Shown here one piece after another: positions 1-5,353 of a DNA stretch of 5,353 bases. Below the pieces are notes generated by a model, which was not told the DNA's origin, ran no database searches, and saw only the letters and a program-made list of their open reading frames with translations. Position 1 is the first letter of the stretch, and every line of letters begins with the position of its first letter. The translations under genes and the position numbers were made by a program. The DNA comes from Bacteroidota bacterium (GTDB lineage Bacteria; Bacteroidota; Bacteroidia; Bacteroidales; Prolixibacteraceae): contig JAUYTA010001040.1 in assembly GCA_030695265.1 (NCBI GenBank), positions 1 through 5,353 on the forward strand. Reading direction: 5' to 3'.

Positions 1-1
1 A

Positions 2-949
2 CGTCCATACGGAATACTGGCCAAACCTGCCGATGTGCCAAAGCATATTTTCATATCATGTTTCGATAGCGCACCATTGGCTCCCGATTATTCTTTCATT
101 TTGAAAGGTCAGGAGAAAATGTTGCAATCAGGAATCAATGCCCTGGCGAAATTAACCGACGGAAAAGTTTTTCTTGGACTTCCTGATGGAAATACAGGAT
201 TTCTCGGACAGATAAAGAATGTGGAAACCAACATCTTTTCAGGACCGCATCCGGCTGGAGTTGTTGGAATTCAGATTCATCAGGTATCGCCTATCAATAA
301 AGGCGAAATCGTTTGGACCATCAATTTGTTGGATGTGCTTTTCATCGGACGTTTGTTTGAAACCGGCAAAATTGATATGAGGAAGATAGTCGCGCTGACT
401 GGTTCCGAAGTGAATGCTCCAAAATATTATCCGACCATACTTGGTGGATGTCTCGAAAATGTTTTGGTCAACAATACAAAAAAGGAAGTTAAGGAACGCA
501 TTATCAGCGGTAATGTCTTGACCGGAACAAAAGTTGAGCAAGATGATTATCTCGGTTTCTTCGACCACCAATTGACTGTAATTCCTGAAGGCGATAACTA
601 TGAATTTATGGGTTGGGCAGATCCCGGATTCAATAAATTTACAGCAAGCAAAGCCTACTTCTCGAAATTATTCCCCAAAAAATCATACACGCTGGATGCC
701 AATTTGCATGGCGGCGAAAGGGCATTTGTGCTTTCAGGCCAATATGAGAAATATTTACCGATGGATATCCTTCCGGTTTACCTTCTGAAAGCTATTTTGG
801 CCAATGATATTGACAAAATGGAGGAACTCGGTATTTACGAGATTGTTGAAGAAGACCTTGCTTTGTGCGAATATGCCTGTACCTCAAAAGTAAAAGTTCA
901 GGACATTGTTCGTCAGGGATTAGACCTGATGATGAAAGAATTGGGTTAA
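2..949 (+). CDS. nqrA: Na+-translocating NADH:quinone oxidoreductase subunit A, 5'-truncated by window edge
   Basis: This is the C-terminal 315 residues of NqrA, the peripheral cytoplasmic subunit of Na+-NQR that sits on NqrB and has been linked to quinone binding. The family is about 445-450 residues long, so roughly 130 are missing to the left. The reading frame is open from base 2 (RPYGILAKPAD...) and runs into the family block FISCFDSAPLAPDY, so the GTG at base 35 is an internal valine and not the start. Other recognisable blocks are HPAGVVGIQIH (codons from base 248), GGERAFVLSGQYE, and the C-terminal EEDLALCEYAC (cysteines at 866-868 and 878-880). That last block aligns with the region where the related RnfC carries Fe-S ligands; NqrA is not known to bind a cluster. 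No membrane segment is seen, as expected. The TAA stop lies 25 bases before nqrB. The product call is secure; the true start lies outside the window. Confidence 0.96.
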   Translation, partial: RPYGILAKPADVPKHIFISCFDSAPLAPDYSFILKGQEKMLQSGINALAKLTDGKVFLGLPDGNTGFLGQIKNVETNIFSGPHPAGVVGIQIHQVSPINKGEIVWTINLLDVLFIGRLFETGKIDMRKIVALTGSEVNAPKYYPTILGGCLENVLVNNTKKEVKERIISGNVLTGTKVEQDDYLGFFDHQLTVIPEGDNYEFMGWADPGFNKFTASKAYFSKLFPKKSYTLDANLHGGERAFVLSGQYEKYLPMDILPVYLLKAILANDIDKMEELGIYEIVEEDLALCEYACTSKVKVQDIVRQGLDLMMKELG

Positions 950-974
950 CAGTTTAGTTGAAAAAAAACTACAG
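950..974 (+). promoter_or_regulatory. A-rich leader of nqrB, no Shine-Dalgarno
   Basis: The 25 bases between nqrA and nqrB contain a run of eight A residues (GAAAAAAAAC) about 6 bases before the nqrB ATG and no GGAGG-like element. A-rich, SD-less leaders are the usual translation-initiation context in Bacteroidota. No promoter or convincing terminator is visible, so nqrB is probably read from the nqrA transcript. Confidence 0.45.
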
Positions 975-2132
975 ATGAAATTTATACAAAAATTCTTCGA
1001 AAATACCAAACCACACGTTCAGAAAGGAGCTAAATATCAGTGGCTCCATTCGGTTCACGATGGCATGTTTACCTTGTTTTTCGTACCAAAACACACCTCT
1101 GGCAGCGGGTCGCATATACACGACTTCATTGATTTGAAACGCACCATGGGATTGGTTGTTTTTGCCCTGGTACCGGCACTGCTGATGGGTATGTACAATA
1201 CCGGTTATCAGCATTTTGCTGCAGTTGGAGAATTATCGGGTGTAGGTTTTATGGACATATTCCTTTACGGATTCCTGCGGGTTTTGCCGGTAATTATGGT
1301 CTCCTACATTGTTGGTTTGGGCATCGTGTTCGTATTTGCGCAGCTCCGTGGACATGAAATTCAGGAAGGCTTTTTGGTATCAGGGATGTTGATCCCAATG
1401 GTAATGCCTATCAAGACGCCACTTTGGATGATTGCAATCGCAACTGCTTTTTCAGTTGTATTTGTAAAAGAAGTCTTTGGCGGAACCGGAATGAATATCT
1501 GGAATCCGGCTCTGGTAGCAAGGGCTTTTGTCTTCTTTGCTTATCCAAGACAAATGTCGGGCGATTCTGTTTGGGTTAGTCTTGGTGGCAAACAGGCCAT
1601 CGATGGCTTTTCGGGAGCAACCCCAATGGCCGAAGCTGCAGCAGGTCACCCAAACATTGATATCTGGAACTCATTTATAGGATTGATCCCCGGCTCAATT
1701 GGAGAAACCTCCACACTTGCAATTTTGATTGGTGCTGCAATTTTGGTAATAACAGGCATCGGTAGCTGGAAGATAATCGTTTCAACCTTTGCCGGCGGCG
1801 CAGTAATGGGATTGATCCTGAATTACTTTGCAGGCAATAATGCATACATGGCACTCCCTTTCTGGGAACAGTTCATCATTGGAGGTTTTGCTTTTGGGGC
1901 AGTATTTATGGCAACTGATCCTGTATCAGGAACTCAAACAGAAAGAGGCAAATGGATTTATGGTTTTCTGATCGGAATTCTGGCTATTTTAATACGGGTT
2001 GTTAACCCTGCCTATCCTGAAGGAATGATGCTTGCCATTTTGCTTATGAATACCTTTGCGCCTCTTGTTGACCACTATGTTGTGGAAGGAAGCATCAAAA
2101 AGCGGTTGAAACGAGTCAAAGTTAACGCCTAA
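975..2132 (+). CDS. nqrB: Na+-translocating NADH:quinone oxidoreductase subunit B
   Basis: NqrB is the large integral membrane subunit of Na+-NQR. It carries covalently bound FMN and is thought to hold riboflavin, the quinone site and much of the Na+ path. The 385 residues are complete, about 30 shorter than the 415 of Vibrio cholerae, with most of the difference before the flavin site. Family blocks in order: IDLKRTMG (52-59), GMYNTGYQHF (72-81), EGFLVSGMLIP (131-141), KEVFGGTGMNIWNPAL (165-180), DGFSGAT (210-216) with Thr216 as the predicted FMN phosphodiester acceptor, GETSTLAILIGA (243-254), MATDPVSGTQT (312-322) and NTFAPLVDH (359-367). About ten hydrophobic helices are expected from the family; clear ones lie near 57-75, 97-122, 150-168, 245-262, 267-285, 300-315, 328-342 and 348-366. 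The ATG at 975 gives the usual N-terminus (MKFIQKFFENTKPHVQKGAK). RnfD is the paralogue, but the neighbours and length settle on NqrB. Confidence 0.98.
   Translation: MKFIQKFFENTKPHVQKGAKYQWLHSVHDGMFTLFFVPKHTSGSGSHIHDFIDLKRTMGLVVFALVPALLMGMYNTGYQHFAAVGELSGVGFMDIFLYGFLRVLPVIMVSYIVGLGIVFVFAQLRGHEIQEGFLVSGMLIPMVMPIKTPLWMIAIATAFSVVFVKEVFGGTGMNIWNPALVARAFVFFAYPRQMSGDSVWVSLGGKQAIDGFSGATPMAEAAAGHPNIDIWNSFIGLIPGSIGETSTLAILIGAAILVITGIGSWKIIVSTFAGGAVMGLILNYFAGNNAYMALPFWEQFIIGGFAFGAVFMATDPVSGTQTERGKWIYGFLIGILAILIRVVNPAYPEGMMLAILLMNTFAPLVDHYVVEGSIKKRLKRVKVNA
1602..1622 (+). other. Covalent FMN attachment motif in NqrB (D210-T216)
   Basis: Codons for DGFSGAT match the flavinylation consensus D-x-x-(S/T)-G-A-T recognised by the flavin transferase ApbE. 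The acceptor is predicted to be Thr216 (codon ACC at 1620-1622), equivalent to Thr236 of V. cholerae NqrB. The motif is fully canonical here. Confidence 0.9.
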
Positions 2133-2150
2133 ACGATAAAATTCAGAAAA
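2133..2150 (+). promoter_or_regulatory. A-rich leader of nqrC
   Basis: The 18-base gap (ending TTCAGAAAA directly before the ATG at 2151) is A-rich and has no Shine-Dalgarno element, like the other leaders in this operon. There is no room for a terminator or separate promoter. Confidence 0.4.
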
Positions 2151-2849
2151 ATGGATACCAACGGGAATAAATATACATTCATATATGCCTCAGCAATGGT
2201 CATCATTGTTGCTGCCATTCTTTCAATAACAGCAATAAAGCTGAAGCCGGCACAGCAAAAAAACATTAATACCGAGAAGAAACAAAATATTCTTTCTTCG
2301 GTGGGAATTGAAAGTACGGCAGCCGATGCAGAATCGATCTTTGCCGAAAGAATTGTTCAGTCATACGTTGTAAATGCTTCTGGCGAACAAATTGAAGGTA
2401 CTGCTTTTGACATCGATTTGAAACGGGAAAGGGCAAAACCAGTTGCTGACAGGCAGCTTCCGGTTTACGAATGCAAAACCGACGAAGGAACAAAATACAT
2501 TTTGCCCATGTACGGGGCAGGATTGTGGGGGCCAATCTGGGGATATGTTGCTATAAACGATGACATGAACACATTATACGGAGCTGTATTTTCGCACGCC
2601 GGTGAAACACCGGGATTGGGCGCAGAGATTTCTACCAAACCATTTCAGAAGCCATTTAAAGGAAAAACTATTTATGATTCCAATGGAAAATTAGTTTCAA
2701 TTATCGTTGCAAAAGCCGGAGAGTCAGCTCCAGCCGAACACAAGGTTGATGGAATTTCCGGAGGTACGATTACCGGGAAAGGGCTTCAAACAATGTTGCT
2801 AAACGATTTTACTTCATACGAAGCATTTTTCAACAAGAAAAAACAATAG
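2151..2849 (+). CDS. nqrC: Na+-translocating NADH:quinone oxidoreductase subunit C
   Basis: NqrC has one N-terminal membrane helix and an FMN-binding domain on the outer face of the cytoplasmic membrane, where its covalent FMN relays electrons from the NqrD/E iron centre to NqrB. The 232 residues are complete; the family runs about 230-260. Residues 8-31 form the anchor (YTFIYASAMVIIVAAILSIT). The FMN-binding domain shows GLWGPIWGYVAI (124-135), SHAGETPGLGAEI (148-160) and the C-terminal VDGISGGTIT (199-208), where Thr206 is the predicted FMN acceptor. The motif reads SGGT where the consensus is SGAT. The ATG at 2151 gives MDTNGNKYTFIYAS, the N-terminus I recall for NqrC of this phylum, so the start is well placed. 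The TAG stop lies 3 bases before nqrD, suggesting translational coupling. RnfG is the paralogue; context favours NqrC. Confidence 0.97.
   Translation: MDTNGNKYTFIYASAMVIIVAAILSITAIKLKPAQQKNINTEKKQNILSSVGIESTAADAESIFAERIVQSYVVNASGEQIEGTAFDIDLKRERAKPVADRQLPVYECKTDEGTKYILPMYGAGLWGPIWGYVAINDDMNTLYGAVFSHAGETPGLGAEISTKPFQKPFKGKTIYDSNGKLVSIIVAKAGESAPAEHKVDGISGGTITGKGLQTMLLNDFTSYEAFFNKKKQ
2748..2768 (+). other. Covalent FMN attachment motif in NqrC (D200-T206), SGGT variant
   Basis: The codons read DGISGGT followed by IT, aligning with the NqrC flavinylation site (SGAT with Thr225 in V. cholerae). The predicted acceptor is Thr206 (ACG at 2766-2768). Gly205 (GGT at 2763-2765) replaces the consensus alanine just before the acceptor; Asp, Ser, Gly and Thr are kept. 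Flavinylation is still likely, but this is an inference. Confidence 0.8.
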
Positions 2850-2852
2850 AAG

Positions 2853-3497
2853 ATGAGCGAAGGATTATTTTCAAAGAAAAATATTGGTCTGCTGTCAGGC
2901 CCGCTGGGAACCAACAATCCAATTACAATTCAGGTACTTGGAATATGTTCGGCACTGGCAGTTACAGCACAACTGAAACCTGCTTTTGTTATGGCGTTGT
3001 CAGTAACAGCAGTAGTTGCATTGGCAAACGTGATAATTTCAATGCTCCGGAACACGATTCCAAACCGTATCCGAATCATTGTTCAGTTGGTAGTAATTGC
3101 TGCACTTGTAATTATTGTTGACCAATTTCTGAAGGCATTTGTTTACGATGTGAGCAAACAACTTTCAGTTTTTGTGGGATTGATTATTACCAACTGTATC
3201 CTGATGGGGCGTCTTGAGGCATTTGCGTTGGCAAACAAACCATGGCCTTCATTTCTTGACGGTATTGGAAACGGAGCCGGATACGGAATGATTTTGATAA
3301 TCATTGGTTTTTTTCGCGAATTACTGGGTTCCGGTTCGCTTTGGGGCTACCGTATAGTTCCTGAAAGCTGGTACATAGCCAACGGAGGTTTTTATTCGAA
3401 CAATGGAATGATGATCCTTCCGCCAATGGCTTTAATAACTGTTGGTGTTATTATTTGGGTACAACGTAGCAGAGATACTAAACTTCAGGAAAAATAA
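2853..3497 (+). CDS. nqrD: Na+-translocating NADH:quinone oxidoreductase subunit D
   Basis: NqrD is a six-helix membrane subunit that pairs with NqrE in opposite topology; together they enclose an Fe-S centre in the middle of the membrane. The 214 residues are complete and of usual family length. Markers are [18 protein letters not shown] (21-38) with Cys32, [14 protein letters not shown] (112-125) with Cys115, and [14 protein letters not shown] (132-145), then [11 protein letters not shown] (155-165). Cys32 and Cys115 correspond to the two iron-binding cysteines of V. cholerae NqrD (29 and 112). Hydrophobic segments lie near 24-40, 43-63, 73-92, 102-122, 143-160 and 186-203. Asp90 and Asp136 appear to match acidic residues tied to Na+ transport in V. 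cholerae (Asp88 and Asp133). The ATG at 2853 follows the nqrC stop by 3 bases. Paralogues are NqrE, RnfE and RnfA; the NNP block, position and N-terminus point to NqrD. Confidence 0.97.
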   Translation: MSEGLFSKKNIGLLSGPLGTNNPITIQVLGICSALAVTAQLKPAFVMALSVTAVVALANVIISMLRNTIPNRIRIIVQLVVIAALVIIVDQFLKAFVYDVSKQLSVFVGLIITNCILMGRLEAFALANKPWPSFLDGIGNGAGYGMILIIIGFFRELLGSGSLWGYRIVPESWYIANGGFYSNNGMMILPPMALITVGVIIWVQRSRDTKLQEK

Positions 3498-3518
3498 CTG
3501 AGAAAAATATAAAGCGAT
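3498..3518 (+). promoter_or_regulatory. A-rich leader of nqrE
   Basis: This 21-base gap (CTGAGAAAAATATAAAGCGAT) is A-rich, with AGAAAAATATAAAG ending 4 bases before the ATG and no strong Shine-Dalgarno sequence. Confidence 0.4.
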
Positions 3519-4136
3519 ATGGAAAATTTATTAAACCTATTCGTTAAGTCAGTATTTATTGAGAACATGGTGTTTGCCTATTTTTTGGGCATGTGTTCTT
3601 ATCTGGCTGTTTCGAAAACTGTAAAAACGGCTACCGGCTTAGGATTGGCAGTTATTTTTGTATTGGCAATCACCCTTCCTGTGAATTACCTGCTTGAAAA
3701 TTATTTACTGAAAGAAGGCGCATTGCAATGGATGGGTGCCGGTTTCGAAACCATCGACCTGAGTTTTTTAAGCTTTATCATGTTTATTGCAGTAATTGCA
3801 TCAATGGTTCAGCTTGTTGAAATGGTTGTTGAAAAATTTGCACCGGTTCTTTACACTCAACTTGGCATTTTCCTTCCGTTGATTGCGGTGAATTGTGCCA
3901 TCCTTGGAGGATCGTTGTTTATGCAACAAAAAGCGTTTCACAATATTGGAGAAGCAACCGTTTACGGTATCGGATCCGGTTTCGGATGGTTTCTTGCAAT
4001 TGTAGCCATTGCGGCAATCCGCGAAAAAATCAAATATTCTCAGGTTCCTGCCCCATTAAGAGGCCTGGGTATTACGTTCATTATTACAGGTCTGATGGGC
4101 CTGGCTTTCATGGGTTTCATGGGGATTAAACTTTAA
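3519..4136 (+). CDS. nqrE: Na+-translocating NADH:quinone oxidoreductase subunit E
   Basis: NqrE is the six-helix partner of NqrD in the membrane core of Na+-NQR. The 205 residues are complete, close to the usual 198-205. The N-terminus [20 protein letters not shown] leads into [20 protein letters not shown] (22-41) with Cys26; [17 protein letters not shown] (115-131) carries Cys126; [13 protein letters not shown] (148-160) and [19 protein letters not shown] (167-185) follow. Cys26 and Cys126 match V. cholerae Cys26 and Cys120, the other two ligands of the intramembrane iron centre. Glu101 in [12 protein letters not shown] probably matches V. cholerae Glu95, implicated in Na+ uptake. Hydrophobic segments lie near 12-31, 39-58, 84-106, 115-134, 147-166 and 183-202. 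The loop at about 59-80 ([20 protein letters not shown]) looks longer than in Vibrio, which accounts for the six-residue shift of the second cysteine. RnfA is the closest paralogue; operon position decides. Confidence 0.97.
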   Translation: MENLLNLFVKSVFIENMVFAYFLGMCSYLAVSKTVKTATGLGLAVIFVLAITLPVNYLLENYLLKEGALQWMGAGFETIDLSFLSFIMFIAVIASMVQLVEMVVEKFAPVLYTQLGIFLPLIAVNCAILGGSLFMQQKAFHNIGEATVYGIGSGFGWFLAIVAIAAIREKIKYSQVPAPLRGLGITFIITGLMGLAFMGFMGIKL

Positions 4137-4156
4137 TTCGAAAAAAAATCACAACG
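4137..4156 (+). promoter_or_regulatory. A-rich leader of nqrF
   Basis: The 20-base gap has a run of eight A residues (CGAAAAAAAATC) ending about 8 bases before the nqrF ATG, closely resembling the nqrB leader. There is no Shine-Dalgarno element and no hairpin. Confidence 0.4.
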
Positions 4157-5353
4157 ATGATATTTTTAGCATCTCAAACGACAGTAATTCTTTTTAGCAT
4201 AGTCATTTTCCTATTGGCAATAATAATCCTTGTCGGGATTTTACTATACGTTAAGGCTAAATTAACCCCAAAAGGGAAAGTAGTGGTTAGTATCAATGAC
4301 GGATTTAAAGTTATTGAAACTGAGCCTGGAAATACCCTGTTAACCACCCTTGGAACCAACAAAGTTTTGCTTCCTTCAGCCTGTGGTGGTGGTGGAACCT
4401 GCGGAATGTGCCGTTGCCAGATAGAATCGGGCGCCGGGTCGATACTTCCTACTGAAACCGGTTTCTTTACCCGTAAAGAACAACAAAATAACTGGCGGTT
4501 GGCTTGTCAGGTAAAAGTAAAGGAAAATATAAACCTGCACATTCATCCTGAAATATTGGGTGTTAAGAAATGGGAATGTACTGTTGTTTCAAACGACAAT
4601 GTTGCTACTTATATCAAAGAATTTGTTGTCAGACTTCCTGAAGGGGAAACACTCGATTTCAAATCGGGCGGATATATCCAGATTGACGTTCCTAAAATTG
4701 ACGTTGATTTCAAGGACATGGTAATTGGCGACGAGTATCGTCCGGAATGGGAAAAATTCGGAATGTTTAACCTTCAGATGAAAAATCCGGAACCAACCTT
4801 CCGTGCTTATTCAATGGCCAATCACCCGGCAGAAGGAAACATTGTGATGCTCAATATTCGTATTGCAACCCCACCTTTCGATCGTGTAAACGGCGGCTTC
4901 CAGAAGGTTAATCCCGGAATCTGTTCCTCATTTATCTTCTCGCGCAAACCCGGAGATAAAGTAATGGTTTCGGGTCCTTACGGCGAATTCTTCCTGCAGG
5001 AGAATGATAATGAAATGATGTTTATTGGTGGTGGCGCCGGCATGGCTCCGATGCGTTCACATTTATTTCACTTGTTTCACACGGTAAAAGAAACGAAAAA
5101 GAAAGTAACCTTCTGGTATGGTGCGCGTTCATGGAGAGAAGTTTTCTACTACGAACAATTTATGGACATTCAGAAAAATTTTCCGAATTTCAGCTTTAAC
5201 CTGGCATTGTCAGATCCTCAGCCAGAAGACAACTGGACTGGTTACAAGGGTTTTATTCACCAGGTTATCTACGATAATTACTTAAGTAAACACGAAGAAC
5301 CAGAAGAAATTAACTATTACCTCTGTGGTCCGCCGATGATGAACAGCGCCATC
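4157..5353 (+). CDS. nqrF: Na+-translocating NADH:quinone oxidoreductase subunit F, 3'-truncated by window edge
   Basis: NqrF is the NADH dehydrogenase entry module of Na+-NQR: it takes two electrons from NADH onto FAD and passes them one at a time through a 2Fe-2S cluster. The frame is open from the ATG at 4157 to the last base (399 residues); about 20 residues are missing, judging from the V. cholerae protein (408). A membrane anchor spans about 8-31. The plant-type ferredoxin domain has ligands Cys76, Cys82, Cys85 and Cys117, spaced C-x5-C-x2-C-x31-C, with an extra Cys87. The FAD block is RAYSMAN (216-222), followed by RIATPP (235-240). The NADH-binding part has GPYGEFF (273-279), FIGGGAGMAPMRSH (289-302), YGARS (321-325), LSDPQPEDNWTGYKGFIH (351-368) and CGPPMMN (390-396). 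The final conserved DDFG-type tail with its NADH-gating aromatic residue lies outside the window. Ferredoxin plus FAD/NAD reductase in one chain separates this operon from Rnf. Confidence 0.98.
   Translation, partial: MIFLASQTTVILFSIVIFLLAIIILVGILLYVKAKLTPKGKVVVSINDGFKVIETEPGNTLLTTLGTNKVLLPSACGGGGTCGMCRCQIESGAGSILPTETGFFTRKEQQNNWRLACQVKVKENINLHIHPEILGVKKWECTVVSNDNVATYIKEFVVRLPEGETLDFKSGGYIQIDVPKIDVDFKDMVIGDEYRPEWEKFGMFNLQMKNPEPTFRAYSMANHPAEGNIVMLNIRIATPPFDRVNGGFQKVNPGICSSFIFSRKPGDKVMVSGPYGEFFLQENDNEMMFIGGGAGMAPMRSHLFHLFHTVKETKKKVTFWYGARSWREVFYYEQFMDIQKNFPNFSFNLALSDPQPEDNWTGYKGFIHQVIYDNYLSKHEEPEEINYYLCGPPMMNSAI
4382..4507 (+). other. 2Fe-2S ligand region of NqrF (C76-C117)
   Basis: Cysteine codons at 4382-4384, 4400-4402, 4409-4411 and 4505-4507 encode the four predicted ligands of the plant-type 2Fe-2S cluster, in the context SACGGGGTCGMCRC...RLACQ. 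A fifth cysteine (Cys87, 4415-4417) sits two residues after the third ligand; V. cholerae has valine at that place. It is not needed to complete the cluster. Confidence 0.9.

Noticed and set aside
239..571. Open frame of 110 codons on the - strand inside nqrA
   Set aside because: It lies wholly within the conserved nqrA coding region, its translation has no recognisable domain, and it is an antisense shadow of a real gene.
951..970. Possible hairpin AGTTT...AAACT in the nqrA-nqrB gap
   Set aside because: The stem is about five mostly A-T pairs, is not followed by a T run, and sits inside an operon whose genes must be co-expressed; it is not a credible terminator.
969..1214. Open frame of 81 codons on the - strand over the start of nqrB
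   Set aside because: Antisense to conserved NqrB codons, with no family resemblance and no leader of its own.
2266..2535. Open frame of 89 codons on the - strand inside nqrC, and similar ones at 1452-1649 and 4174-4362
   Set aside because: All are antisense shadows within nqrB, nqrC and nqrF; their translations look like low-information sequence.
3893..4129. Open frame of 78 codons on the + strand, out of frame inside nqrE (and a 62-codon one at 600-788 in nqrA)
   Set aside because: Overlaps conserved NqrE or NqrA coding sequence in another frame, with an unusual composition (many Arg, Cys, His and Tyr) and no plausible function.
975..4136. Possibility that this is an Rnf (ferredoxin:NAD+) operon
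   Set aside because: RnfD, G, E and A are paralogues of NqrB, C, D and E, but the flanking genes are NqrA and a ferredoxin-FAD/NAD reductase NqrF, and the order is the canonical nqrABCDEF. No RnfB or RnfC ferredoxin motifs are seen.
1..5353. A hidden novel system, mobile element, CRISPR array or RNA gene
   Set aside because: Coding sequence of six well-known subunits fills nearly the whole window, with gaps of 25 bases or less; no repeats, inverted ends or tRNA-like structure were found by eye.

Overview
The window holds most of one operon: the six structural genes of the Na+-translocating NADH:quinone oxidoreductase (Na+-NQR), all on the + strand in the canonical order nqrA-B-C-D-E-F. nqrA is cut by the left edge (roughly the first 130 codons are missing) and nqrF by the right edge (probably about 20 codons are missing). 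nqrB, nqrC, nqrD and nqrE are complete. Gaps between genes are only 3 to 25 bases, so there is no intergenic stretch of any size, and no RNA gene, mobile element, repeat array or internal terminator is visible.

The source is probably a member of the Bacteroidota. The protein sequences have the look I recall for NQR subunits of that phylum, such as the NqrC and NqrE N-termini and the CRC variant in the NqrF iron-sulfur loop. Start codons are preceded by A-rich leaders rather than a GGAGG-type Shine-Dalgarno sequence, which is typical of the phylum. Base composition is moderate and looks even across all six genes, with no sign of recent transfer. Anything finer than phylum (for example a Bacteroidales or Marinilabiliales-like lineage) would be a guess.

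Layout: nqrA 3' part (2-949); nqrB (975-2132), membrane subunit with a covalent FMN site; nqrC (2151-2849), one membrane anchor and a second covalent FMN site; nqrD (2853-3497) and nqrE (3519-4136), paired six-helix membrane subunits with the four cysteines that hold the intramembrane Fe-S centre; nqrF (4157 to the edge), the NADH-oxidising 2Fe-2S/FAD subunit. From family knowledge, electrons enter from NADH at the FAD of NqrF and pass through its 2Fe-2S cluster, the NqrD/E iron centre, FMN in NqrC, FMN in NqrB and riboflavin to quinone. Na+ is pumped out of the cell along the way.

I found no undescribed system here. This is a conserved respiratory operon. The points most worth a second look are the SGGT (not SGAT) flavin-attachment motif in NqrC and the conserved acidic and cysteine residues that argue for an active Na+ pump.
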